In this document: positions 1 to 6,694 of the stretch, one piece after another | Layout: each line of letters starts with the position of its first letter | How positions within the stretch are numbered: the first letter of the stretch is position 1 | From: SLJK01 sp964567295 | GTDB taxonomy: Bacteria > Bacillota > Dethiobacteria > DTU022 > UBA8154 | NCBI GenBank assembly: GCA_964567295.1 | Contig: CAZMLU010000023.1 | Location: 1-24,694, forward strand | Direction: 5' to 3' | Length of the DNA: 24,694 bases | Notes under the pieces: generated by a model | What the model was told of the DNA's origin: nothing | Seen by the model: the letters and a program-made list of their open reading frames with translations, nothing else | The model's database searches: none | Position numbers and translations under genes: made by a program

Positions 1-53
1 TTATAAATTAAAGCTTACGGGTGTTATTCAAAAATACATTGGAGGAGTTGCCA

Positions 54-614
54 GTGAGACTCGTAGTAGGCATTTCGGGAGCGACGGGAGTTATATACGG
101 GATAAGAATTATGGAGGTTCTGCAAGAATTAGAAGTGGAGACCCACCTGGTTATCTCAGACGCCGGCAAGAAGAACATTGAGCTGGAAACCGAATACAAA
201 GTTAACAGGGTAGAGGCTTTGGCCACAAAAGTCCACCATATATGCAACGTGGGTGCTTCTATCTCCAGCGGTTCGTTTGAAACCCAGGGCATGATCATTG
301 CTCCCTGCTCCATTAAGAGTCTCTCTGCTGTAGCCAACTCCTTTAACAACAATCTGCTCATCAGGGCGGCGGATGTTACCCTGAAGGAGAAAAGGAAGCT
401 GGTCATGGTGGTCAGGGAGACACCTTTGCACCTGGGTCATTTGAGGCTCATGTCCAGAGTGGCTGAAGCGGGTGGAGTGCTGTTACCGCCGATGCCTGCG
501 TATTATAACCACCCCGAAACACTGGAAGATATGATCAACCAGACGGTAGGAAAAGTCCTGGATCAGTTTTGCATTGAGCACAACTTATTTAACCGCTGGC
601 ACGGCATGGATTAG
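54..614 (+). CDS. ubiX: UbiX-family flavin prenyltransferase
   Basis: This gene encodes a 186-residue flavoprotein of the UbiX/Pad1 family, which joins dimethylallyl phosphate to FMN to make prenylated FMN, the cofactor of UbiD-type decarboxylases. Visible family marks are the N-terminal nucleotide-binding turn GISGATG (residues 6-12), the central APCSIKSLSAVA block, the VVRETPLH motif and PPMPAYYNHP near residue 150. The GTG at 54 is chosen because GGAGGAG lies about six bases upstream (41-47). An in-frame GTG at 21 has no such site and would add 11 residues not seen in the family. Length matches the usual 185-200 residues. No UbiD partner is visible, so it may lie upstream of the window or elsewhere. 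Cytosolic, and family assignment is secure. Confidence 0.93.
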   Translation: MRLVVGISGATGVIYGIRIMEVLQELEVETHLVISDAGKKNIELETEYKVNRVEALATKVHHICNVGASISSGSFETQGMIIAPCSIKSLSAVANSFNNNLLIRAADVTLKEKRKLVMVVRETPLHLGHLRLMSRVAEAGGVLLPPMPAYYNHPETLEDMINQTVGKVLDQFCIEHNLFNRWHGMD

Positions 615-645
615 GATTTTGAAGTGGCACTTTTTATAGAACGGT

Positions 646-654
646 TGGTATAAT
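646..654 (+). promoter_or_regulatory. candidate extended -10 promoter
   Basis: TGGTATAAT is a perfect extended -10 element (TGn followed by TATAAT at 649-654), just downstream of ubiX and reading toward the sulfur/copper cluster. No convincing -35 hexamer is present, which extended -10 promoters can tolerate. A transcript from here would pass through the leader ending at 961. Confidence 0.35.
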
Positions 655-744
655 CGTTTGGGAAGGGGTAAACGTATTTTATTGATTGTCCAAATTTTTG
701 ATATTATTTTAAGGATTGTCTGTGGCGAACAGGTGTATTTTTTC

Positions 745-774
745 TTGACACAATGTTCCGAATTATGCTAACAT
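745..774 (+). promoter_or_regulatory. candidate sigma-A promoter for the sulfur/copper cluster
   Basis: A perfect -35 TTGACA (745-750) is followed after 18 bases by TAACAT (769-774), which matches four of six -10 positions. It points toward the gene at 997 and would give a leader of roughly 215 bases containing the terminator at 933-961. The -35 is strong and the -10 moderate. Confidence 0.5.
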
Positions 775-932
775 TGAAGTATTCCAAAAACTGTTCAAAG
801 TAACTCACCATAGTTGAGTGGTCTTATTGGTTCCATTCTTGACGGCAAATCTTTGCAATCGCAGTCAATATTTTTAGTAAATGTCATTATAGCAAGCCTA
901 CTTTCTTTTTTCGGGATCTACAAGAATGAGGT

Positions 933-961
933 GCGGAAATAAGGGTGATTTCCGCTTTTTT
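933..961 (+). terminator. intrinsic terminator / possible attenuator before the cluster
   Basis: An eight-base perfect stem, GCGGAAAT (933-940) with ATTTCCGC (948-955), encloses a seven-base loop and is followed directly by six T (956-961). This is a textbook Rho-independent terminator placed only 35 bases before the ATG of the next gene. It lies in the same direction as the downstream promoter candidates, so it could end a short RNA or attenuate the operon. Confidence 0.75.
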
Positions 962-996
962 GGGTTAAATGTCATATTTTAGGAGGTTAAAGAGAG

Positions 997-2175
997 ATGA
1001 AAGCGATAAACCTGGATCATGGAGCGGCTACCCCCGTTGATCCTCGTGTCCTGGAAGTTATGATGCCTTATTTAAAAGATCATTACGGCAACCCTTCCAG
1101 CGGTCATGAACTGGGAGAGAAACCGGGGCACGCCCTGGATGAGGCCAGGGAGAAAGTTGCCGGTCTCATTGGTTCCGGCCCCGAGGAGATAACCTTTACC
1201 TCATGTGCATCGGAATCTAATAATATGGCCCTCAAGGGGATCGCTGCAGCATATAAGAAAAAGGGGCGACATATTATAACCTCCGCCATAGAACATTTTT
1301 CTGTCTTAAATCCCCTGAGAACCATGGAAAAGAAAGGTTGCAGTGTTACTTACCTTCCCGTTGACCATTATGGACTTATCGACCCGGAACAGCTGCGGGA
1401 GGCCCTATCCCCTGATACTATCCTTGTCTCTATTATGACTGCAAATCCGGAGATAGGCACTGTCCAACCCGTTGAGGAGCTGGCTGAAATTGCCAAAGAA
1501 AACGGGGTTGTATTTCATACCGATGCTACAGCGGCAGCCGGTTATATGCCCCTGGATGTGGAAAAGTCAAAGGTCGATCTCCTATCACTGGCCGGAGATC
1601 AATTCTATGGGCCAAAAGGAAGCGGCGCTCTTTTTATCAGGCAGGGCACACGAATTTTGCCTCTGCTCGAGGGAGGTATCCAGGAAAAAGGACGCAGGGC
1701 AGGAAGCGAAAATGTTCCTGCTATCGTAGGACTGGGGGAAGCCGCCCTGTTGGCCCGGGAAATGATGGAACAGCGGGCGAAAAGTCTTAGGGCATTAAGA
1801 AACACCCTCAAAGAGCAGCTATTTTCGCGTATTACACACCTGCATCTAAACGGGCACCCTGAAAGACGGCTGCCCCATAACTTGCACATCTCCGTTGAAT
1901 TCGTAGAGGGGGAGGCGCTCCTGATGTATCTTAACAATGGCGGCATCTATGTCTCCAGCGGCTCTACATGTACTTCCCAGGTCCTAAAAGCTTCCCATGT
2001 ATTAACTGCCATCGGTTTAAGCCCGGAGCTGGCGCAGGGGTCGCTTCTTTTTACCCTGGGCCTGGAAAACAGCGAAGGGGATGTATCTTATATAGTAGAG
2101 CGCCTGGAGGAGACCGCGGAAAAGTTAAGGAAGATGTCTCCCCTGTACCAAAAATTCTTAAAGGAGGGTTCCTGA
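997..2175 (+). CDS. NifS/IscS-like class V aminotransferase-fold protein lacking the PLP lysine
   Basis: This 392-residue protein aligns by eye along its whole length with cysteine desulfurases: LDHGAATPVDP at the N-terminus, GNPSS (31-35), ESNN (73-76), the PLP-stacking His in IEH (H100), the PLP-ring Asp in HTDA (D176), and the mobile-loop catalytic Cys in SSGSTCTS (C325). Where the family has SAHK, with the Schiff-base lysine, this protein reads AGDQ (199-202). Codon 1600-1602 is CAA, and both His and Lys are replaced, so a single base error cannot explain it. The usual Gln two residues after D176 is Ala, and the substrate-carboxylate Arg of the SLRF motif is Leu (GSLLFTLG, 348-355). The fold is therefore kept while canonical PLP catalysis is probably lost. 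AGGAGG at 981-986 supports the ATG at 997. Five bases separate it from the IscU gene. A persulfide acceptor, scaffold or regulatory role is inference. Confidence 0.9.
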   Translation: MKAINLDHGAATPVDPRVLEVMMPYLKDHYGNPSSGHELGEKPGHALDEAREKVAGLIGSGPEEITFTSCASESNNMALKGIAAAYKKKGRHIITSAIEHFSVLNPLRTMEKKGCSVTYLPVDHYGLIDPEQLREALSPDTILVSIMTANPEIGTVQPVEELAEIAKENGVVFHTDATAAAGYMPLDVEKSKVDLLSLAGDQFYGPKGSGALFIRQGTRILPLLEGGIQEKGRRAGSENVPAIVGLGEAALLAREMMEQRAKSLRALRNTLKEQLFSRITHLHLNGHPERRLPHNLHISVEFVEGEALLMYLNNGGIYVSSGSTCTSQVLKASHVLTAIGLSPELAQGSLLFTLGLENSEGDVSYIVERLEETAEKLRKMSPLYQKFLKEGS

Positions 2176-2180
2176 AGATA

Positions 2181-2564
2181 ATGGCACAGTACAGTGAAAA
2201 GGTGATGGACCATTTTTCCAATCCGCGTAACGTGGGAGAAATACCAGATGCCGACGGGGTTGGAGAAGTTGGTAATCCTGTTTGTGGTGATATGATGAAG
2301 TTTACCATCAAGGTAAAGGATAATGTCCTGGAAGATGTGAAGTTTTTGACATTCGGATGCGGGGCGGCTATAGCTGTTTCCAGCATGGTTTCGGAAATGG
2401 CCACGGGCAAAACCGTAGAGGAGGCCCTTAAGATTACCAATAAAGACGTGGCTGAAGAATTGGATAGCCTGCCCAAGAATAAGCTGCACTGTTCTAACCT
2501 GGGAGCCGACGCCCTCCACAATGCTATAAATGACTACCTGCAGAAAAACGAAAAGAACGAATAG
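2181..2564 (+). CDS. iscU: IscU/NifU-N type Fe-S cluster scaffold
   Basis: This 127-residue protein is a standard IscU-type scaffold on which 2Fe-2S clusters are assembled from iron and persulfide sulfur. All ligands are visible: C35 and D37 in NPVCGD, C60 in FGCGAAIA, and C104 with H103 in KLHC. The motif that binds the HscA chaperone (LPPVK in the E. coli protein) reads LPKNK here, and no hscBA genes are nearby, as is usual in Firmicutes. An AAGGAGG ribosome binding site lies inside the last codons of the preceding gene, which starts five bases earlier, so translation is probably coupled. An in-frame upstream extension to 1968 is only overlap with the previous gene. The pairing with a desulfurase-like partner that lacks its lysine is odd, so sulfur may come from the TusA/DsrE proteins downstream. 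Confidence 0.93.
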   Translation: MAQYSEKVMDHFSNPRNVGEIPDADGVGEVGNPVCGDMMKFTIKVKDNVLEDVKFLTFGCGAAIAVSSMVSEMATGKTVEEALKITNKDVAEELDSLPKNKLHCSNLGADALHNAINDYLQKNEKNE

Positions 2565-2619
2565 GCGGGCTTTATCAAGCTGTTTTTGGTATTCTAATTA
2601 AAGAGAGGTGTTTAAAATA

Positions 2620-2823
2620 ATGCCACACCACGAAAATCTTGAAAAGAAAGAGAAGGAAGGCTGCGAGTGCCCCTTTTGCGATGAACCTACTTGCCCAGTT
2701 CCGGAAGAAATTGACTCGTTGTGCAGGGTTGTGCTGGTGACCTGTCCGTCCTGTAATCAGAAGCTTATGGGGGCGGCTGCTGTTTGTCCCCACTGCGGGA
2801 AAACTCTTTCTGCAAAAAAATAG
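2620..2823 (+). CDS. 67-residue cysteine-rich mini zinc-ribbon protein
   Basis: I do not recognise a named family. The protein has nine cysteines in 67 residues (15, 17, 20, 25, 35, 42, 45, 56, 59). The C-terminal half has CPSC and CPHCGK about ten residues apart, which is a classic four-Cys zinc ribbon. The N-terminal half carries an independent CxCxxC plus C25 cluster and a His-His pair after the initiator, a possible second metal site. The ATG at 2620 is preceded by AGAGAGG (2602-2608). An in-frame GTG at 2608 lies inside that site and is less likely. The gene sits 55 bases after the IscU gene and before tusA, in the same direction. Its content and place suggest metal or persulfide binding in the same pathway, but this is inference. 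Confidence 0.78.
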   Translation: MPHHENLEKKEKEGCECPFCDEPTCPVPEEIDSLCRVVLVTCPSCNQKLMGAAAVCPHCGKTLSAKK

Positions 2824-2888
2824 AAAAAGGGGTAACAACTCAGCTCATTGACAAAAAATACATTTAATTGGAGGCAGGTACGGGAATA

Positions 2889-2912
2889 ATGCTTGTGCTT
2901 TTTTGTCTTTAA
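2889..2912 (+). CDS. possible seven-codon leader peptide
   Basis: An ATG at 2889 opens a seven-residue reading frame (MLVLFCL) ending in TAA, with GGAGG at 2870-2874 some 14 bases upstream. It lies in the gap before tusA. The spacing is longer than ideal and the frame is tiny, so it may be chance. I list it only because the gap otherwise has a strong, unused Shine-Dalgarno sequence. Confidence 0.15.
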   Translation: MLVLFCL

Positions 2913-2948
2913 CGGCACCGCAGATGTGGCCTGAAAGGGGGTGGAATA

Positions 2949-3203
2949 TTGGCAGAGGAAAAAGAGGAAAAGAAGAACCATGTTCTGGACTGTGTAGGGT
3001 TGTACTGCCCTGCTCCGGTGATGAATGCCCGTGAAACTATCGACAGGCTTTCACCGAGAACTGTTATGGAAGTTATTGCCGATGACAGGGCTGCCCAGGA
3101 AGATATTCCCAGGTGGGCCAAGCGTGCCGGGCACACCCTGCTTAAGTCTTGGAAAGAGGAAGACGAGCTCCATTTCCTAATCCAAAAGAACGAGGAGGAA
3201 TAA
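2949..3203 (+). CDS. tusA: TusA-family sulfur carrier
   Basis: This 84-residue protein is a TusA/SirA-family persulfide carrier. TusA proteins accept sulfane sulfur on one conserved cysteine and pass it to partners such as DsrE-type proteins. The family signature is complete: LDCVGLYCPAPV (13-24) with the active C20 in the CPxP motif, then VIADDRAAQEDIPRWAKRAGH in the second half. A second Cys (C15) sits five residues before. A charged tail of Glu and Lys precedes the domain. The start is TTG at 2949 behind GAAAGGGGG, and no ATG or GTG gives a better fit. It ends four bases before the DsrE-like gene, whose ribosome binding site lies in the tusA tail, so the two are co-translated and probably partners. 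Confidence 0.92.
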   Translation: MAEEKEEKKNHVLDCVGLYCPAPVMNARETIDRLSPRTVMEVIADDRAAQEDIPRWAKRAGHTLLKSWKEEDELHFLIQKNEEE

Positions 3204-3207
3204 CCAA

Positions 3208-3579
3208 ATGGCTAAAAAGAATATCCTTTACGTGCAGACCAGCGGGACGGATACCCCGGAAAGACTATATTCACCCCTTATCCTGGCTCAAACTGCGCTG
3301 GCTATGGATATAGAGCCTACAGTCTATTTTTTAGGCTTGGGACTTAAGGTTCTAATTAAGGGAGAAGCAGATAAGATCAAGCTGGGAAACTTCCCTTCTT
3401 TGATGGAAGTTATCAAAGATTCTAAAGATAAAGGTGTCAAGATCATGGCCTGTGAACAGAGCATGCAGCTTTTTGGCGGAGAATTAGGTTCGAAAAATTT
3501 AATAGAAGAGGCTGAAATTGTAGGAGCGGCTACCTTGAACGACCTGGCTTTGGACGCAGATGCCATTTTATCCTTTTAG
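3208..3579 (+). CDS. DsrE/DsrF-family persulfide relay protein
   Basis: This 123-residue protein has the DsrE-like alpha/beta fold, with an N-terminal strand KNILYVQTSG, a Pro-rich turn, a helix ILAQTALAM, the strand TVYFLGLG, and a single cysteine C82 in IMACEQSMQLFG at the position of the sulfur-carrying Cys in the DsrE/TusD group. It is soluble, without signal or membrane segments. Family members trade persulfide sulfur with TusA, which is the gene directly upstream. The ATG at 3208 follows the GAGGAGG in the end of tusA. Closest subfamily (DsrE, DsrF, TusD or the plain DsrE-like group) cannot be told by eye. Confidence 0.88.
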   Translation: MAKKNILYVQTSGTDTPERLYSPLILAQTALAMDIEPTVYFLGLGLKVLIKGEADKIKLGNFPSLMEVIKDSKDKGVKIMACEQSMQLFGGELGSKNLIEEAEIVGAATLNDLALDADAILSF

Positions 3580-3591
3580 GAGGGAGATAAC

Positions 3592-5724
3592 ATTAGTAAA
3601 AAGATGAAAAACGGGGAAGGGCATGCTGCCCATACGGAACAAACAGGGCAAAACAGCCATGGAAACAATGGAGATCATGGAAACCATGACGGGCACGGCG
3701 GCCACGGGGCCCATTCCCCGGAAATGTTCCGCCGTCGCTTTTGGGTTGCGCTTATTTTAACCATCCCTGTTTTAATATACAGTCACCATATACAGGTGTG
3801 GTTCAATTTTATGCCCCCGCACTTTTACGGCTCGGAGCGTATTCCTTTCATATTAGGCGTGGTCATTTTCTTTTATGGCGGGCTGGTGTTTATTAAAGGG
3901 GGAGTGGACGAGCTTAAAGCTAAAAAGCCGGGGATGATGACCCTGATCAGCCTGGCTATTTCTGTAGCATTTATTTATAGCGTTATGGTTACCCTGGGTA
4001 TTCCCGGGGAAGAGCTTTACTGGGAGCTTGCCACCCTGGTGACCATAATGCTTCTGGGACACTGGCTGGAGATGCGAGCTATTCTGGGGGCCAGTGGTGC
4101 CCTGCAGGAACTGGTAAAGCTGCTTCCCGACAAGGCGCATCGCCTGGTGGACGGAGAGGTGGAAGAGGTGCCCATAAAGGAACTGGTTCCAGGGGACCTG
4201 ATCCTTATCCGCCCCGGGGAAAAGGTGCCCTCGGATGGCACTGTAGAGCAAGGAGAATCCACTGTCAACGAGTCTATGATAACAGGGGAATCCAGGCCTG
4301 CTTACAAGGGGGAGAAGGACCCTGTAATCGCCGGCACAGTAAACGAGGAGGGGTCCTTAAGGGTCCGGGTGGAAAAGACCGGTAAAGAAACTGCCCTGGC
4401 GGGGATTATGGATCTGTTGGAACAAGCCCAATCTTCCACCACCCGTTCCCAGGCCCTGGCTGACCGCGCCGCATTTTGGCTTGTCCTGGTGGCTTTGGGT
4501 GCTGCTGTAGTGACAGCGCTTGCCTGGAGCGCAACTACCCAGGTTGGTTCGACCTTTATCTTGGAGCGAGTGGTGACGGTGCTCATTATTGCCTGCCCTC
4601 ACGCTCTGGGTCTGGCAATTCCTCTGGTTATAGGTATCTCTACTACCCTTTCAGCCAGGAACGGCCTGTTGGTAAAAGACCGCCTGGCCCTTGAGGATGC
4701 TCGCAAGATAGATTGTGTGGTCTTTGATAAAACGGGGACGTTAACCAGGGGAGAACAGGTTGTTGAAGCCATCTATCCCGTTGAAGGCGTTAATGAAAAT
4801 GTTTTGCTGCGCTATGCTGCGGCAGCTGAAGCCGATTCAGAACATATGATTGCCCGTGGGGTATTGCAAAAGGCAAAAGAAAGGGAGCTGGATTATACGG
4901 AGGCCTCTACTTTTGAAGCACTTTTCGGCAGGGGCGTCCATGCTCAAATCCAAGGAGAGCATATTTATGTCGGCGGCCCTAACCTATTGAGTTACCTGGA
5001 GCTCTCTGTGCCGGGAAGCCTGGACGAAAAGGCCCAACAGGCGGATCAGGAAGGAAAAAGCATCCTCTATGTCGTTGCAGAGGGCAGCGTGGCAGGCTTT
5101 TTAACCATGGCTGACGTGATACGGGAGGAATCCAGGGAAGCGGTCACTGCCTTAAAAAATAAAAATATCAAAGTGGTCATGCTGACGGGAGACAGCGAAG
5201 CCGTAGCAAAAAGAGTCTCCCAAGAATTGGGTATCGATCAGCATTTTGCTGAGGTCCTCCCCCAGTACAAGGCTGAAAAAATTGAGAAGTTGCAAAAAGA
5301 AGGCTACCGGGTGGCCATGGTAGGGGACGGTGTAAACGATGCCCCGGCCCTGGCCCTGGCGGATGTGGGGTTGGCTATCGGTGCCGGAACGGACGTTGCT
5401 GTGGAGTCAGCGGGAATCATCCTGGTAAGAAATGACCCCCGCGACGTGGTTCGTCTTATAAATCTATCACAGGCCACATACGGAAAAATGCTGCAGAATC
5501 TGGGTTGGGCTGCAGGTTATAATGTTGTGGCAATTCCCCTGGCTGCCGGGGTTTTGGCCTCAATAGGCTTCATCCTCCCCATGGCCGTGGGAGCCATAGT
5601 AATGTCGGCCAGCACTATAATAGTAGCCTTCAACGCGCAGCTCCTGAGGAGGTTCGATATGTCCTTACTCGGTGATACGGCTGATATCAAAGAGGAAGCT
5701 GTTACGGAAAAGGCCAGTGCCTAA
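3592..5724 (+). CDS. copB: CopB-type (P1B-3) copper/silver P-type ATPase
   Basis: This is a heavy-metal exporting P-type ATPase with 706 residues counted from the ATG at 3604. A His/Gly-rich tail (residues 7-37, about ten His) replaces the usual CxxC metal domains. Key motifs are TGES (227-230, actuator), the CPH metal site in the membrane (331-333), which marks the CopB class, DKTGTLT with the phosphorylated D375, and GDGVND (574-579). The last membrane segments carry GYN and MSASTIIVAFNAQ, again CopB-like. The nucleotide-domain HP dipeptide is His-Met (414-415), a departure from the family. AGGAGGGA at 3578-3585 is 20 bases from the ATG but eight from an in-frame ATT at 3592, so I place the start at ATT with ATG 3604 as the alternative. 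It closes the sulfur-gene cluster. Substrate is most likely Cu or Ag. Confidence 0.93.
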   Translation: MSKKMKNGEGHAAHTEQTGQNSHGNNGDHGNHDGHGGHGAHSPEMFRRRFWVALILTIPVLIYSHHIQVWFNFMPPHFYGSERIPFILGVVIFFYGGLVFIKGGVDELKAKKPGMMTLISLAISVAFIYSVMVTLGIPGEELYWELATLVTIMLLGHWLEMRAILGASGALQELVKLLPDKAHRLVDGEVEEVPIKELVPGDLILIRPGEKVPSDGTVEQGESTVNESMITGESRPAYKGEKDPVIAGTVNEEGSLRVRVEKTGKETALAGIMDLLEQAQSSTTRSQALADRAAFWLVLVALGAAVVTALAWSATTQVGSTFILERVVTVLIIACPHALGLAIPLVIGISTTLSARNGLLVKDRLALEDARKIDCVVFDKTGTLTRGEQVVEAIYPVEGVNENVLLRYAAAAEADSEHMIARGVLQKAKERELDYTEASTFEALFGRGVHAQIQGEHIYVGGPNLLSYLELSVPGSLDEKAQQADQEGKSILYVVAEGSVAGFLTMADVIREESREAVTALKNKNIKVVMLTGDSEAVAKRVSQELGIDQHFAEVLPQYKAEKIEKLQKEGYRVAMVGDGVNDAPALALADVGLAIGAGTDVAVESAGIILVRNDPRDVVRLINLSQATYGKMLQNLGWAAGYNVVAIPLAAGVLASIGFILPMAVGAIVMSASTIIVAFNAQLLRRFDMSLLGDTADIKEEAVTEKASA

Positions 5725-5768
5725 CAAAAACAGAAGATAAATTGATGCTCTCTATCATCTTTATGAGA

Positions 5769-5811
5769 AATGGCTCACAATTTTTTGGCTTTGGTGGGCC
5801 ATTCTTTATTG
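5769..5811 (+). terminator. hairpin terminator after the copper ATPase
   Basis: AATGGCTCAC (5769-5778) pairs with GTGGGCCATT (5794-5803), ten pairs with one G-U wobble, around a T-rich 15-base loop. The tail is CTTTATTG, so the U-tract is weak. Its place 45 bases after the stop codon fits the end of the cluster transcript. Confidence 0.55.
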
Positions 5812-5837
5812 ACCCCCATAGATAAATATTATACAAT
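5809..5837 (+). promoter_or_regulatory. sigma-A promoter of the lipoprotein gene
   Basis: TTGACC (5809-5814) and TACAAT (5832-5837) are separated by exactly 17 bases, which gives five of six matches in each hexamer. Start of transcription would be near 5845, about 67 bases before the ATG at 5912. Confidence 0.7.
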
Positions 5838-5911
5838 TGTGATAATTCAATAAATTTAATCAGCATGTTCATTATCGTGTAATAATGCCGTCCATGAGAG
5901 GGGGTCCATAA

Positions 5912-6505
5912 ATGAAAATAATTATAAACATCTTTGCTTTGTGTTTGTCGTTGATGTTTGCCGTAAGCTGCATTGGATCGGGCGGGGAATGCCTGAAAGC
6001 AGACGTTTCCGAACAGGAAGAACTAGTTGAAGAAGAACTTTCCCTCGAAGACCGTCTGGCAAGCTGTGGACTCTTAGGTGTAATCGGCATGACCCTGGAA
6101 GAAGTTGAAGAAATACTGGGACCTCCTGACGAAGAACACTGGTATTCGGGAGAATTTTTCATCTGGCATGATGCCACGGAACTTATAGGAGTTGGAGGCA
6201 ATAATATTTCCCCCCAAAAAGAGCTCCGCGCCGGGGGGCATCATATAGTAATGTTTAACCTGGATTCTTTCGGTGATATTCAGATAGGTTCCAGCTTCGA
6301 AGAGGTAAAAAACTATTTGGAGAGAGAAACAGGTAAAAACTTTGAAGTTGTCCAGGAGCCGGGCCCCTATAACCTGGAATATAAGATAATATTCGTGCAC
6401 GGAAAATATGTGTTTTACTTCGAAAGTGACTCGGAAGATAGCCCCATTAAAAGTATCCAGGTCTGGGATTTTAACCAGGTCAACCCTCCGCATAAAGTTC
6501 TGTAA
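5912..6505 (+). CDS. predicted lipoprotein of unknown function with two BamE/DUF4309-like segments
   Basis: The 197-residue product begins with a short hydrophobic signal ending in FAVSC, so it is probably lipidated at C20 and held on the outer face of the membrane. An acidic linker (about 33-48, rich in Glu) follows. The mature domain has two similar segments, GMTLEEVEEILGPPD near residue 66 and IGSSFEEVKNYLERETGK near 129, each followed by strands ending in aromatic residues. Such repeated G-x-s-x-eeV-xx-lG units recall the SmpA/BamE and DUF4309 type fold, but I cannot prove membership. GAGAGGGGG lies just before the ATG at 5912, and a strong own promoter stands at 5809-5837. It is followed by a 189-base gap, so it looks monocistronic. 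Function is unknown. Confidence 0.72.
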   Translation: MKIIINIFALCLSLMFAVSCIGSGGECLKADVSEQEELVEEELSLEDRLASCGLLGVIGMTLEEVEEILGPPDEEHWYSGEFFIWHDATELIGVGGNNISPQKELRAGGHHIVMFNLDSFGDIQIGSSFEEVKNYLERETGKNFEVVQEPGPYNLEYKIIFVHGKYVFYFESDSEDSPIKSIQVWDFNQVNPPHKVL

Positions 6506-6558
6506 CCTCCATTAAGCATTTTGAAGGTATTTTGTGTTCTTCTATGACTTAAGAAGGA

Positions 6559-6588
6559 TTGTCAATATTTTTCGTAGAATATTACCAT
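6559..6588 (+). promoter_or_regulatory. weak promoter candidate before the HPP gene
   Basis: TTGTCA (6559-6564) and TACCAT (6583-6588) are 18 bases apart, with five and four matches to the sigma-A hexamers. It would drive the frameshifted HPP-family gene about 100 bases downstream. Confidence 0.3.
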
Positions 6589-6694
6589 GTTATTGTTAAC
6601 TACATAAATTATGCCTCGGGCAAATTGAAAGCATGGAAAGCATAAATCCTCAGAGAGGATAAAAATTAACGGAAAGGCTATATGCACCCAAAAA

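Larger units (their letters stand above)
615..996 (+). other. 382-base AT-rich leader region without a gene
   Basis: No credible coding frame is visible between ubiX and the desulfurase-like gene. The stretch holds two promoter candidates (646-654 and 745-774), a small ACTCA/TGAGT hairpin around 805-821, the intrinsic terminator at 933-961 and the ribosome binding site of the next gene at 981-986. It may be a regulated leader or a short untranslated transcript. I recognise no known riboswitch fold. Confidence 0.5.

Noticed and set aside
933..961. T-box riboswitch before the desulfurase-like gene
   Set aside because: Only AGGGTG and CCGC resemble the T-box core, and they fall in the loop and arm of the terminator itself. 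No stem I or specifier loop is visible.
997..2175. DndA/SspA-type desulfurase for DNA phosphorothioation, linked to the sulfur-reading endonuclease at 23142
   Set aside because: No dnd or ssp genes stand nearby, the genes are over 20 kb apart, and this homologue lacks its PLP lysine.
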